This document shows positions 50,311-62,222 of a DNA stretch of 64,000 bases, one piece after another; the first letter of the stretch is position 1, and every line of letters begins with the position of its first letter. Under the pieces are notes generated by a model. It was not told where the DNA came from and did no database searches. It worked only from the letters and a program-made list of their open reading frames with translations. The stretch covers positions 2,323,656 to 2,387,655 of the forward strand of contig JADCRB010000041.1 in the NCBI GenBank assembly GCA_021464245.1. Reading direction: 5' to 3'. The translations under genes and the position numbers were made by a program. Origin of the DNA: Carallia brachiata. Taxonomy: Eukaryota > Streptophyta > Magnoliopsida > Malpighiales > Rhizophoraceae.

Positions 50311-52281
50311 ATGGCGCCGAGCACGATCCGAAAAGCTATCGGGACCGTGAAGGATCAAAAGCATTGGAATAGCCAAAGTAGCGAGCAACATGGCACCGGA
50401 GCTGGGGTAGCCATCGTGAAGGCGACGAGCCACGACGAGGACCCAGCGAGCGAGAAGTACATGCGGGAGATCTTGAGCTTGACCTCCTGTTCCCGTGGCT
50501 ACGTGCACGCGTGCGTGTCGGCCGTGTCCAAGCGCCTGGGCAAGACCCGCGACTGGATTGTGGCGCTCAAGGCGGTGATGTTGATCCACAGGCTGCTCAA
50601 CGACGGCGATCCGCTGTTTCAGGAGGAGATCTTGTACGCTACGAGGAGGGGTGCGAGGCTTTTGAACATGTCTGATTTCCGAGACGAGGCCCATTTCAGT
50701 TCGTGGGATCATTCTGCTTTCATTAGGACTTATGCTATGTATTTGGATCAGAGACTCGAATTGGTGCTGTTTGACCGGAAAGGTCGCGGCGGTGAAATTA
50801 CGAGATATGGAGGCAGCGCTCATGGTGGTGGTGGAGGGAGAGGTGATTTCGGATCCCCGCCACCAAGACCTCACGGGTATAGTAATGGTGGTTATGGGGA
50901 TTATAATCGAGCAGGAGGAGGCGAAAGTGCGCATGGAAGCAATTATGGAATGACTAGGAGGTCGAGGTCTTTCGGAGATATGAGCGACGCTGTTGGCGGC
51001 AGAGATCAAGACAGAAGAGCTGTCACTCCATTGAGAGAAATGAAGCCTGAGAGGATTTTCGGCAAGATGGGGCATTTGCAGAGGCTGTTAGATCGCTTCT
51101 TGTCTTGTCGACCCACCGGACTGGCTAAGAACAGCAGGATGATATTGATTGCTCTTTATCCTGTAGTCAAAGAGAGTTTCCAGCTGTATGCTGATATATG
51201 CGAAGTTTTGGCTGTTTTGCTCGATAAGTTCTTTGATATGGAGTACCCTGATTGTGTTAAGGCTTTCGATGCTTATGCTAGCGCTGCCAAGCAGATTGAT
51301 GAGCTGATTGGGTTTTATAATTGGTGCAAGGATACTGGAGTGGCCAGATCATCTGAATATCCAGAAGTCCAGAGGATTACGGGGAAGTTGTTGGAGACGT
51401 TGGAAGATTTTGTGAGGGATAGAGCAAAGAGGCCCAAGAGTCCGGACAGGAAAGGGGAGGCCCCACCTGTGGCTCAGGAGGATCCTGTTCCTGATATGAA
51501 TGAAATTAAGGCACTGCCTCCACCTGAGAATCATACCCCTCCTCCGCCTCCAGAGCCAGAGCCAGAGGCTGAGCAGCCGCAATTTACTGAAGATTTGGTG
51601 AATTTAAGGGATGATGGTGTCACTGCAGATGACCAGGGAAATAGGTTGGCTCTGGCTTTGTTTGCTGGGCCACCTGCTAATAATGGAAATGGATCATGGG
51701 AAGCATTCCCATCTAATGGAGAGCGTCAAGTCACCTCAGCTTGGCAGACCCCAGCTGCTGAACCTGGCAAGGCAGATTGGGAATTGGCATTGGTGGAGAC
51801 GGCTAGCAATTTATCAAAGCAGAAAGCAGCTTTGGCTGGTGGGTTTGATCCTTTGCTGTTAAATGGCATGTATGATCAGGGAATGGTGAGGCAACAGGTA
51901 AATGCTGCACAATTGAGTGGAGGGAGTGATAGCAGTGTTGCGTTACCTGGGCCAGGGAAAAGCGCAACGCCAGTTCTAGCTCTCCCAGCTCCAGATGGAA
52001 CAGTGCAGACTCTTAATCAGGACCCATTTGCTGCTTCTCAGAGCATTCCGCCTCCTTCCTATGTGCAAATGGCTGATATGGAGAAGAAACAACACTTTCT
52101 TGTGCAGGAGCAGATGATATGGCAGCAATATGCCAAGGATGGGATGCAAGGCCAAACTAGTTTGGCTAAGATTAGTGGTGCGGGTTACTACGCTGCGGCT
52201 CCTGTGCCAATGATGCCTTACGGCATGCCACCGGTTAATGGGATGGGAATGCCAGCTGGGTATTATCATGCTCCTTACTGA
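50311..52281 (+). CDS. ANTH-domain clathrin assembly protein (AP180/CALM type, ECA4/CAP1-like)
   Basis: ANTH adaptors bind PI(4,5)P2 membranes and clathrin/AP-2 during endocytosis. In Arabidopsis the closest-looking proteins (At2g25430/ECA4 and At4g32285/CAP1) associate with the TPLATE complex. The single open frame encodes 656 residues from MAPSTIRKAIGTVKD. The ANTH domain runs from about residue 20 to 380: SCSRGYVHACVSAVSKRLGK, DWIVALKAVMLIHRLLNDGD and MGHLQRLLDRFLSCRPTGLA are family hallmarks. A Gly-rich, charged insert (GGGGRGDFG...; ~residues 170-235) interrupts the domain, as in this subfamily. The C-terminal half is disordered and Pro/Glu-rich, with short adaptor-type motifs such as DPF and the conserved SWEAF block. 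Intronless, as expected. Nothing is broken. The ATG at 50311 is used because upstream in-frame sequence is only the GA repeat. Confidence 0.95.
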   Translation: MAPSTIRKAIGTVKDQKHWNSQSSEQHGTGAGVAIVKATSHDEDPASEKYMREILSLTSCSRGYVHACVSAVSKRLGKTRDWIVALKAVMLIHRLLNDGDPLFQEEILYATRRGARLLNMSDFRDEAHFSSWDHSAFIRTYAMYLDQRLELVLFDRKGRGGEITRYGGSAHGGGGGRGDFGSPPPRPHGYSNGGYGDYNRAGGGESAHGSNYGMTRRSRSFGDMSDAVGGRDQDRRAVTPLREMKPERIFGKMGHLQRLLDRFLSCRPTGLAKNSRMILIALYPVVKESFQLYADICEVLAVLLDKFFDMEYPDCVKAFDAYASAAKQIDELIGFYNWCKDTGVARSSEYPEVQRITGKLLETLEDFVRDRAKRPKSPDRKGEAPPVAQEDPVPDMNEIKALPPPENHTPPPPPEPEPEAEQPQFTEDLVNLRDDGVTADDQGNRLALALFAGPPANNGNGSWEAFPSNGERQVTSAWQTPAAEPGKADWELALVETASNLSKQKAALAGGFDPLLLNGMYDQGMVRQQVNAAQLSGGSDSSVALPGPGKSATPVLALPAPDGTVQTLNQDPFAASQSIPPPSYVQMADMEKKQHFLVQEQMIWQQYAKDGMQGQTSLAKISGAGYYAAAPVPMMPYGMPPVNGMGMPAGYYHAPY

Positions 52282-53941
52282 TTGTATATGCAAATTATAT
52301 GTTGATGTTCTCTTTGTTTTTTTTTTTTTTTTTTGAACTTTGTAGTGTTTTCTTTCCTTCTGAAAGATATGTTATTCATGCAGTCTGTGCACAAAAAGGA
52401 AAGTAATGTTTTTATTGTTTTTTTGGGGGGGGGGGGAGAGGGGGAGAGAGAGACTGAGTTCAGAGCTATTGTGCAGAATTGTGATATTTGGGGGATCTGT
52501 AATTTGGATTAAGATTTCTCTTTGTGCTTCACTGCTTTGTAATATCAGAATTCTCTTCGGAGTCTTTTGTCCATTCTGTTGCCATGTTTCTCATAAAACT
52601 GAGTTAATGGAACTTGACTTGAACTTATTGGGATTGATTGCAATAACCTTGTTGTGTCTTAGGATAAGCAAAGAGACAAAATAGGTAGGCTGTATGTTTC
52701 TCAAAATGCTTATTTACATGCTTTTTGGGTGTGAGAAAAGGAACTGGCTTTGCCGTTTTGGTAGGGATGTTACTCATTGTAAGATGGTGTTTTTCATGCG
52801 TTGATGTCACTCGGTTTATTTCAACCCTGTTATGATCTATAATTTCGGCGCATTATATATTTGGTATACACATGGACATTATTGATAACAAGCCGTTGCC
52901 GAGTATGACTTAATTTGAAGAAAGAAATAGGTCTTATTATAATGATTAATCGGATAAGAAGAGTATAGTTGAGTCAACCAGTGAACTAAACACAAGTGCA
53001 ATGATCTCAACTCTTCTCCTAATCTAGATCTTCACTTTAGGAGGTCAACATCTTCCTTTTTGGACACTAAATGTAGTTAGTAGTTAGTTTGTTAGTTGTT
53101 AAAAGAGAGAAAAATGGATGCATTGCACCCTAAGGATAATTTTTAAATTCACCCTGTGTGTATTTTTTAAAAAGAGTTGAGATTTGAATTTTTGATCTTG
53201 TCCTTAAATTCTCTTTTTAGGAGAGATTTAGTGACAATTCGAACTAAGCTTTGGATGGTTTCGATACCGAATGGTATCAGTCAGGGAAGTTTGAAGTTGA
53301 TTAGTTTAAATATGATAAAAAAAGATGAAGAAGATGGTTTAATCAATGCACAATGGTTTGAAGTAGACAAGAGAGCTGTTTGAAAGGACTGCTTGCCCAT
53401 AAATAGTGACACTAATACAAACTGATTTTTGTTTAATTTCAATTGTGTGGTTGACTGGTTCCCAAGGTCTGCTCAACCTCGGCATGTCTGCCTGAAGCCA
53501 AAGAAATCATGAGGTGAACCAGCAAGGCATATGGAAATGGATTCACTGCTATATTACGCATTTTGGTCAACTTGTCACATTTGTCCGTGAGATCTGTCTA
53601 TCTATTTATATAGGTAAAGCACTTTTCTTTTCTTTTTCAAGTCTAGTTATTTCTTGTGTAGCATTTGCCTGGCAATTATTAAGCACCCATGCGGCCGCCA
53701 CACAGAGGATGCTTCACCGGCTTGTAAAAGGGGGAAACTGACTATGTTTTTCAGGTAAATATTTTTTTTTAAGTCTAAAAATACTAGTATGTGAAAGTCA
53801 CATAGGTTCTGATTAATCCGTGTCGAGTCAGGTGGACCTGAAAAAAGAGTAAATCTCTCCTAATACCTATCTACTTTATTTATAAAAGTCGAACTCAAGA
53901 TCTTACTTTGAGTAAGGTCGAATGCATTCATATGAAGCACT
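52282..53941. other. 3' flank of the ANTH gene and intergenic DNA
   Basis: It contains a T-run (about 52317-52334) and a 12-G run (52425-52436) in the probable 3' UTR, then AT-rich sequence with no supported gene. Confidence 0.5.
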
Positions 53942-54172
53942 GTTGTAAAAATCGAGTCAAACTTGTCGGAGGTCAAAACGATTCAAAAACTGATAAAACC
54001 CAGACAGGTCCAACCGGTTCAAATTAAATAAAAAAAATTATAAATTATAATTTGATCTTAAATTTTATTTAAATTATAATTTGAATAAATTTAATTAAAA
54101 TTTTTAATTTAATCCTTAAAATTAAAAAAATTAATATTTAATTATTATATATAAGTATTGTTTTTTTAAATA

Positions 54173-54215
<43 letters not shown>

Positions 54216-54300
54216 AAATAACTATTCAAATACTAGTTCAACCGGTCGATTTTTAATCTACTAATATTTTTAATTTGATAACTGATTCAATTCTGACAAC
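53942..54300 (-). mobile_element. Short degenerate copy of the CCGGTT-end Mutator-like family
   Basis: It starts GTTGTAAAAATCGAG and ends TTCAATTCTGACAAC, imperfect inverted repeats matching the family ends (GTTGTCAGAATTGAA on the minus strand). CAACCGGTTCAA and CAACCGGTCGA motifs lie inside. A (TA)n run sits at about 54175-54211. The flanking 9-mers match only approximately, so the target site is eroded. Confidence 0.6.
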
Positions 54301-55508
54301 TTTTATATAAAGTGGACTATATTTTTGGTCTATTTGCCCAAAAAAAGGAGATTTTATTAAATTTAAAAAAATTGAAAAAATTGAAAAAATTTGTGTTTTT
54401 TTTTTGCTTCCGTTAGCCCAAAAAATTTTGGCGCGGTGGGTGATGGATCCCATTGAAAATAACTTTACTGCCTTATCTGCCCTTTCATAAAAAATTGCTA
54501 GCGGAGCAAACCGGCATATTCAACCCATTTGGTCAAAGTTTCGCTCGTTTGGTGCTAATTCCCATGCATCCGGTCAGGGGCCTTGGACCTCAGATATCCA
54601 CATATGTGACGGTGTAATATTTTTTTTTTTCGAGATTGAGTAACTGGACATAAATAATAATAAATAATATTCTTTTATATTTTTCTACAAATCTTATGAA
54701 CAATCAAAAGAAGATTCGTTACCAGATCGCATAGATCTGCCATTTAAATTTTGCACGGGCGAGTGTTCCAAGACGATGACCCAGTTGCTAATAGTGTTTA
54801 GCTAAAAGAATGACTAAGATTTACGTACATGAGCGATTTCATCTGAACATCAAGTATAATTGGACTGCCGCTGGCTAATGGCTATTGTAATTAATTTTTA
54901 CATGTTCTGGTCAGGCCACCTCACGGGAGCCTGAGAATTGTGAACGACCAACTGTTTACATGAACTAGAGATTAGAAATCACCCCGTACGTTGCGTGGAT
55001 TTGGAATGTATGCTAAAAAATTATAATATAAAGAAAGCTCTAATTACTGCTACTTAAATTCTTGAGAACAATGTGTCACACTTTAAAATAATAAAATTTT
55101 TAAATCATACAATTTTGATTATATTCAAAGCAATTTATAACAATTAAATTGTGATTTGTCTGTTGAATTGCATAGATATTTGAAAATTAGTGAGAATCAA
55201 TGTTAAGGCCATAAGAAAATTTACTTCGTGCACTTATAAAGGCATTACACAGGACACCGCAAGAAATAGGTTATCAAAAAGAAGAGAGAAGGAAGACAGA
55301 ATTTAAACATTTATTTTTAAATTTTAATATTTGAAAGGGATTGTGAGATTTATGAAAACGTAAGAATTATTCTCATTATATAATTTATGATTTAATGAGT
55401 CAGTTAATAGGAAAAAAAAAAAAAAGAGCAAAGTTGCCCATTTTGCTGACACATGAATAAACAAACACTGACTTTGAAATTAGAAGACTAATGACGGAGG
55501 TTGCCCTC
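54301..55508. other. Intergenic DNA
   Basis: Nothing supportable was seen. The region is AT-rich with short poly-A/T runs. Confidence 0.5.
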
Positions 55509-55516
55509 CTTGAAAG

Positions 55517-56274
55517 CATAGTTATTAAATTCGGTCTGGATGTTGACCCGGTCTGGTGACTGGGTCAATGGGTCATTGGTTTAACCAGTGGGTCATTGGG
55601 TCAACCAGTGAGTCATTAATTTAAAAAAAAAGAATATATCAAATAATATATATAATTTTTTGTACAATTTAATACAATAACGACATTTTTACAAGTTAAA
55701 AAGTAATTTATATCAATTAAAATTTTGATAAAAATTCTTAAAAAATTATTTTTCAATGTAAATTGTAACATATTACTTAATATATGAAGTTATGAACAAC
55801 GTTAAATTATTATATATAGAAAAATATATAGTGAAAAGTGAAAAATTCTTAAATTATACAAGAAAATATTATATAATATTGTTTAGTATTATAAAAATAT
55901 TATTTTTATCGTTCACACAGTAAAAAGATAAAAATATAATAAATTTTAGTATGTAAATATTATGTAAATATTATTGTTCCTGTAATAAAAAGTGAAAAAA
56001 ATATATAATTTTTACTGTACAAATACTGTTTATTATTAAAAAACATTATTTTTACTGTTTATACAGTAAATAATGAAAAAAAATTATTATTTAATTGTCC
56101 CGGAGTACTGTTCATTTAATGTTTATTATTAAAAAATATTATTTTTACTGTGTTACACAGTAAAAAGTAACAAAAAATAATTTTTTATTGTTTAATTGAC
56201 CCAGCTCAGCCCAGTGCCCGGGTCACCGGGCCACCGGTCCGACCGACCGGGCCGGGCCGGGTTTAATAACTAGG
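55517..56274. mobile_element. Non-autonomous TIR element with TAGTTATTAAA ends
   Basis: This 758-bp insertion is flanked by exact 8-bp repeats CTTGAAAG at 55509-55516 and 56275-56282. The ends are imperfect inverted repeats: CATAGTTATTAAATTCGG on the left and, read from the right, CCTAGTTATTAAACCCGG. Sub-terminal repeats of GGGTCATTGG and GGTCAACCAG fill the left end; GACCGACCGGGCCGGGCC fills the right. The middle is AT-rich with two or three copies of a TACTGT...ACAGTAAA unit. An 8-bp target site fits hAT elements; 9 bp with one mismatch would fit Mutator. No coding sequence. Confidence 0.75.
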
Positions 56275-56282
56275 CTTGAAAG

Positions 56283-57266
56283 GGTTTTTGCAGAACACTT
56301 GTTAATAATAGAGCGCAAAAAGAACTGATATATAACCTATAGACCATGACTAGAATTTAACTCGCGAGCGAGTTTGCAACAATAGGATCAAAATACTCCT
56401 GCCAAAACTAAGCAAATTAAACATAGATAAATAGTATGATCAACATCCAATAATACCTTCACATATTCTGTGTGCAGATAACGTCTTTGTTAAGTTTGCA
56501 CTACAGACACAAAAAAATATAGATGAATTTATGTAGTGACATATGCGGTGGATAAAGATGTGAATACTAAGGTGTTCAATTCAAGAGGAATTTACTGGAA
56601 AAATTGCAGTAGCCCTTCTCGTACACTACTTCAAGCATTTCTCTTACACTGTTGTTGTTGAACAATTATCTAACAATTATCTTTTTAATATATTTTATTA
56701 TCTAAAATTAAGGAGTAAAAACTGTCTTAGCGCTACTCTTGCGGACAGGATAGAAGTTTATTTGAAGGGAGTGTTGGGAAAAGAAGGTAACGAGAGAGGC
56801 AAATGCCCAATTTATTCTCATAATGTCTAATCAAATTACTTTTCTGGTTACGTTCTCTCCCCATTAATTCCTGTCATTTAATTCCCTCTTAAATTTCATA
56901 TTATGCTCCCTTTAATTTTAGCTAAGGTCTTAAACTCAGATCATTTTTTTTTAGACACATAATAATTCACGATTAATTAATTAGTTATTAAAAGATAAAA
57001 AAATATAGATAAAAAATACTATATATAATGTAAATATTCTTATCTTCTTAAAATAGACAACCTTTAAATTATTATAAGATTTTCAAGTAAAGGAGTTTGA
57101 ATCCACCCTGCACAGCTGGGGCCAAAGCCTCAACACAAGCCGCGGTGGCTACCAGAACAGTGCCCTATTTCTTATTATAAAGTTGGCGAAAAGTCCAACA
57201 AACTGGCCAGACCTACTACAAACCGCTGAAACTATCCAACTTTTTGCGGTCCCACGACCTTAACCT
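56283..57266. other. Intergenic DNA
   Basis: No supported gene or element. Confidence 0.5.
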
Positions 57267-57269
57267 TTA

Positions 57270-57625
57270 CGGTGTGTTTGGAATGAATGAAAGGGTAAAA
57301 AAGAAGGAGAAAATAAAATAAAATAAAGTTATTTAGAGTAGTAGAAAAAATGAAGAAAATAAAAATATGATAAAAAATATAAATAGTAAATTGTGAGAGA
57401 AAAAGTGAAGAGAAAATAAAATTATTTAAAGTGATAGAAAAATGAAGAAAAAGAAAGTATGGTGAAAGAAAAAATAAATAGTACATTATAAGAAAAAAAA
57501 CGAAGAGAAAATAAAATTATTTAGAATGGTATAAAAAGTGAGAAAAAAATATAAAAAAAAATATACAGTAATAATTATACTTTTTTTTTCTCTCTTTCTC
57601 TTTTCATTGCACACCAAACACGCCC
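57270..57625. mobile_element. Tourist-like MITE with TTA target duplication
   Basis: A 356-bp element with ends CGGTGTGTTTGG and, read from the right, GGGCGTGTTTGG (10 of 12 match). It is flanked by TTA at 57267-57269 and 57626-57628. The TTA site and G-rich GTGTTTGG end are typical of PIF/Harbinger-derived MITEs. The interior is made of degenerate repeats of GAAGAGAAAATAAAATTATT. No coding sequence. Confidence 0.75.
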
Positions 57626-57664
57626 TTAAACTTTTTTACCTACTTAACCCAAGCCATTAATGGC

Positions 57665-57870
57665 CAACCAGGCTTTGCCCAGTTAGTCAAGGGATGCTTT
57701 TTTGAGACAGGTGGCAGTTCGACTCCCGCCTATTTTCTTTGGCTCACATAGTAGACGATAGGGTATTTACTTTGTTTTGGATACTGCATATTTTTACTGT
57801 ATTTGTGAGACTCACCTGTCTCTTTCTTATTAACATTTAATTGATTAATTATTAATATTATATTAAAAAA
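57665..57870 (+). mobile_element. tRNA-like SINE
   Basis: A 206-bp insertion with a short A-rich tail, flanked by 19-bp direct repeats: AACCCAAGCCATTAATGGC (57646-57664) and AACCCAAGGCATTAATGGC (57871-57889), one mismatch. A pol III promoter is readable: an A-box-like GCCCAGTTAGTCAAGG and a B-box GTTCGACTCC (57717-57726). The later TACTGTATTTGTGAG parallels TACAGTATTTTCAGA in the SINE at 28632, so both belong to one family. It inserted about 20 bp from the MITE at 57270. Confidence 0.8.
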
Positions 57871-57889
57871 AACCCAAGGCATTAATGGC

Positions 57890-59512
57890 TCACATTCATT
57901 GGTGGATCCAATTAGTAATTGAGAGTGGGCAATTATCCACTCTAAATTTTTAACTGATATAACATATTAAAATAACTCGAATAAAAATTAGAGTTTAATT
58001 TAGTGGAAAAGACTCTTTGCCTACCCTCAAGTCAAAGGCTTGCCTTCTCTGAGTCCAAGGTTTGAGCTTTTTCTTTCCTTTTTAATGCATTTTGTTTTAT
58101 TTTTTGTTCGTTTTTTCTTTTTAAACCGGTTTCTTTCCTTTGATTTGCATTTTTTTTCTTTTATTTTATTTTCTTAGTAACTCATTTGTAATGTATATAC
58201 TATAATTAAATTTATTTAATTTTAACATTTTTTCAATAAATTTTTCTTATATTCAAATCAACACTCTTTTTTCAAAAATACTTTATCTTTTAATAAAAAA
58301 AATTATTATCAATGATTGTTATTAAAAAAATATTTAAAAATACATTGTATATTTAAATATGTATTTTTTATGAAATTTGCTTTAAATTTACTAGTTATAA
58401 CAATAATCGTAAATAATTTTTTTCAATGAACATTATAAAGAATCTATTATATAATCACATGAGAGATAAATGATTAAACAATTAAATGATAAATTATATA
58501 AAAAATATATTTTATTGTATAAATTTTTTTAAAAAAATCTAAAACATTTAAACTCACATGATATAATTATAATATTTATTATTTAGAATAATTAATATAA
58601 TTTTTTGTTTTTATCATTTACATTTTTTATTATTGTATTTATATATATGAAATTTTCTCTACCTGAAAATTTTTTTGAATCCACCACTGCTCACATTGGC
58701 CTGATTTGGCTATGGAATTTCAAGCAATAAAGTTTGGATGATTTATGAAAGAAAATTTTTTTGATTTCACAAGAATAATTTTTAAATATTAACAAAGTAA
58801 TATTAATTATTTAATGGTTAAAGCCATAAATAATAAAAATAAATAAAATGTCAAATGTTGTTAGATGATAATAAATTGTTACTCAATTTTACAAGTCCCA
58901 CATTGCTTAAGCAACGCTTGTGGATATTTCTTTGTCTATAGGCTATCACTTTACTATTTTCCTTTTGTTTGAAATAAGTCATTTTTCTATGAGGTATTTA
59001 ATATTTTATATATAGACTAATCTATGTAATTTAATGTTGAGTTTATTTAATTTAAATTAATTAATATCGTTATTTCATTGTATTAGTTAATTTTTTCAAC
59101 TTATAGTGTATTCAGTTTTGATATATTAATAATTGAATCTATTTAACACTAATATATTAATATAGTATAGAAATATGACATTCCTTTTATATATTTAAAA
59201 TTAAGTACTGACTCAAAGTGTTCAATTTCTAATTGTACTAATTAAACTGATTAAACGTTAAACTTCTAATAATTACGATTAGATAATTAATTTGGTTATG
59301 AAAATCTTGATTTTAGCATGCACATATTCTAGTAACATCTTATTAAAAAACATTTACGTTTTTTTACTATTATTTTTATTTTTACAAATGATTTCATTTG
59401 TCATCGAAACTACAAACATTTCACTTGCAGACGAAGTCACTGGGTTTGTCCCAGATTCTGTTTTGTTTCTTTTCTTTAACAAAATTAACGTTTGACATGC
59501 ACTGGTGATTTG
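57890..59512. other. Intergenic AT-rich DNA, 3' side of the GT14 gene
   Basis: No supported gene. Very AT-rich from about 58190 to 59400. Confidence 0.5.
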
Positions 59513-60838
59513 TTAGTCCTTAAAGATGGTGTCCGTGGCCACGGTCATCAGCGGCGGGAGCGAGTCCGGAGAGAATTTTCTTGCAAACAAGAATGGGTCG
59601 TGTCGTCCGGTCACAGACGAATCGGAGCCGTTCTTTCCGCCATCGTCTCCGTATCTAGGCCTGGCGTTTCTCAATGACGTGATCAAATCTGGGCCCACCT
59701 CCGTCGGCTTGTACATGCGAGGGTGGCCACTGGACCTACCCGACCAGTTCCAGTCCACGTGCGTCAGCGAGGCGGTCACGGACCCACGCGGGTCCCGTAT
59801 GTGTACGAGGGTAGGGAAGTAATTCTCCTCAGGATAACACGTGTCGTGCCTCACGCACGTCTGATTGAATTTGGCCCAAATCCTCTTGTCCCTCACAACA
59901 AGCCCCGCGTGCTTACGTGTCAGGACCCAAAACTGAGACCCAATTCGAAAATCCTCGAGCTTCACTTCCGGGAGCATCGCGTCGGCACCACGCGCCGCCC
60001 ACCGGTCGTAGGCCCCAGCTTCCTTGTCGAGAATCTCGATGAAGCTCTTATCGAAGGCCGCAAGGAATTTGTAAGTGAAATTGAAGGAGTGCAAGGGGAT
60101 GCAAGAAGGGGAGAGGAGGGCGAACATGGAATTGGAGGGGTCATCTCGCAGAGCGTGGGCGAGTAAACGACGGGCGGCGGAGGCGAGGGTGGGGGTGCCA
60201 CGTTCAGCCGGTTCGGAGTGCGGGATGACGCGGTGAGAGAACACTCCAGAAAAGGGAGGATCGTACTTGAACCTGGGGTCTGCGTGGATGTATATGTTAA
60301 ACAGCTTCTTTCTCTGGTACTGGTAATCATCGTAGTGACTAGCGTTGAAATAGAGTTCCCAGAGCGGCGCAAAGGGCAGAGGAGTGGTCGTCAGAAACAT
60401 GAATGCTATTTTCTTAGGAGATTTGAGTCTTGGATTGACTTGGGCTGCCATTCGAACTGGTACATCTTTGGATAGCTGTCGTGATACCGCAACCGCCGGC
60501 AGCGGCGGGGGCGGCAGTCTTGACCTTTTTGGGGTTTTGATTTTTGGGGGTATGGGTATTGGCACTGCCACTGGGTTGTCTTCAATGCTAGTAGTAGTGG
60601 TAGTAGTAATAGTAGTATTAGTGTTAGAATTAGTGTCAGTACTTTGGTTTTGGGGTCTTTTTATGGAAATGGTGACTCGGTCATTGCTAATTCCTCTGGC
60701 GGCGGTGGCGGTGGCGGGGGTGGGGATGGTGGTGGTAGGGCTGGTAATGGTGAAAAAAATAGCCAAGGGTAAGCAAAGGAGTACGACACAAACAAGGGAG
60801 AGTGGGCTAGGGAACACCATGCTTTGCCTAATTGCCAT
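59513..60838 (-). CDS. GT14 family glycosyltransferase (Core-2/I-branching type)
   Basis: A single-exon type II membrane protein of 441 residues. A short cytosolic N-terminus, a membrane anchor (about residues 13-33, LSLVCVVLLCLPLAIFF) and a Thr/Pro/Asn-rich stem (to about residue 130) precede the catalytic domain. The domain has the plant DUF266/GT14 signature blocks: KIAFMFLTTTPLPFAPLWEL, FNIYIHADPRFKYDPPFSGV, MFALLSPSCIPLHSF, EDFRIGSQFWVLTRKHA and CYPEENYFPTLV. Family members act in the Golgi. A few Arabidopsis relatives add glucuronic acid to arabinogalactan proteins, but most, probably including this one, have no proven substrate. The stem is encoded by simple ACC/ACT repeats and may vary in length. 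The start at 60838 is the first ATG; a second in frame is at residue 7. Confidence 0.93.
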   Translation of the reverse strand: MAIRQSMVFPSPLSLVCVVLLCLPLAIFFTITSPTTTIPTPATATAARGISNDRVTISIKRPQNQSTDTNSNTNTTITTTTTTSIEDNPVAVPIPIPPKIKTPKRSRLPPPPLPAVAVSRQLSKDVPVRMAAQVNPRLKSPKKIAFMFLTTTPLPFAPLWELYFNASHYDDYQYQRKKLFNIYIHADPRFKYDPPFSGVFSHRVIPHSEPAERGTPTLASAARRLLAHALRDDPSNSMFALLSPSCIPLHSFNFTYKFLAAFDKSFIEILDKEAGAYDRWAARGADAMLPEVKLEDFRIGSQFWVLTRKHAGLVVRDKRIWAKFNQTCVRHDTCYPEENYFPTLVHIRDPRGSVTASLTHVDWNWSGRSSGHPRMYKPTEVGPDLITSLRNARPRYGDDGGKNGSDSSVTGRHDPFLFARKFSPDSLPPLMTVATDTIFKD

Positions 60839-62213
60839 GCTTTGCTTTGCTTTGATTTTTTGATTTGCCTTTCGCCGTGCTCACTCCTCACCGTTTAAAG
60901 AGAAAAAGATGAAAATGGGGCATTAGAAGAAGACTTATTAGATTGAAATTTGATTACAAAAATTTGACCATTAGATTATACTCAGTGAAACATTTAGAAA
61001 ATATATAATTAATTTAATAAAATTTAATAATTTTTTTTTTTTTTAAGACTCTGATCAGATTTATCTGTCTTTCTATCGTACACCGAATTAACGGCCAATA
61101 TCGTACACCACCTACCATTTGGATTGCGCAGAGAGGAACCGAAGTCAAACGGCTCAACCCGACAACTTTGTAATTGTATTTGCACTTACGTCAAAAAAAA
61201 AAAAAAATTATATTTGCACTCCGAGCAAAGTCCCGAAGAAATATTAATATATTATTATTATTATTTATCAACTTCCTGATTCAGCTTACCCGTTAATCGC
61301 ATTACCAAAAAGAACAAATCAAATTAACAAACACATTAACGTAAATCGCCTAGAGATTTTCTCATCACTTGGTTAATATGTATTTCATTGTTGATGCTCA
61401 TCTTTATAATGTTGAGACTTTATTTTAAATTGCTTTATATTAAGTTATTGTGTTGTAAGAGAGACTTGAGTTTGCTTAATTGTGTTTTGAGTTTGGAAGA
61501 CACAATCATTCTTGTCAACATTTCATTTTCATGTTTAAAACGAAAACAATGCCTTTAGTAACAAATTTTAGAATGAAGACCTCATGTCCCGTTAATCTAC
61601 TCTCTCTCTCTGTTTTTTTTTTTTTGGTAAAAATCAAGTTAAGGTTGTTAAGTGTACCTATACGTCAACTTTTATTTTTTAAGATTTGTGTGTGCAAACT
61701 ATAGAATAAAATTTATTATTTTTTAATATTAGAGAATAAGGCCGTTCTATAATAATAGCTATTTTAGTAAAGTTCATTCTAACACAAAAATTTAATCCAT
61801 CTATGGAGTCGTATGCACTTAAATCACCTAATGTCGACAGTTTGCTCAAGCTTTTAGACTCAACAATGACATAGGTACATATGATTAATGAATTTTCAAT
61901 CTCAGCTGAAATCCATTGAATTTTATGCTGTATGATTTGATATCAAATAAGTTTTTAATTACTGTTGAAATGCAATATAATAAAAAATTAACTGAGATTC
62001 CTGTGTGTGAACCTTTAATCCTCGCCCTGTGTCGTGGTTCTGTTTGTTTGTTTATTTTTATTATTATTATTATTTTCATAACATGCAGTTTACGGAAAAC
62101 AAAAAAAAGTAAAAAGCGACGGTGACTTGTTGTAGCCCACGAGGCAATTAAAACCTCAGCCGTCGATTATTGTGTTCAGTAAATGGGCATGGCGATCATG
62201 GTGTGCGCAAGTT
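60839..62213. other. 5' flank of the GT14 gene and intergenic DNA
   Basis: The first ~60 bp has repeated TTTGC units (leader). The rest is AT-rich with poly-A/T runs and no supported gene. Confidence 0.5.
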
Positions 62214-62222
62214 GTTCAATGC

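Noticed and set aside
50173..51075. 300-codon minus-strand ORF across the ANTH gene
   Set aside because: Antisense shadow of a highly conserved coding exon; its translation shows no family features.
57690..57730. Possible tRNA gene (A and B boxes)
   Set aside because: No tRNA acceptor stem or cloverleaf; the 19-bp target duplication and A-rich tail identify a SINE.
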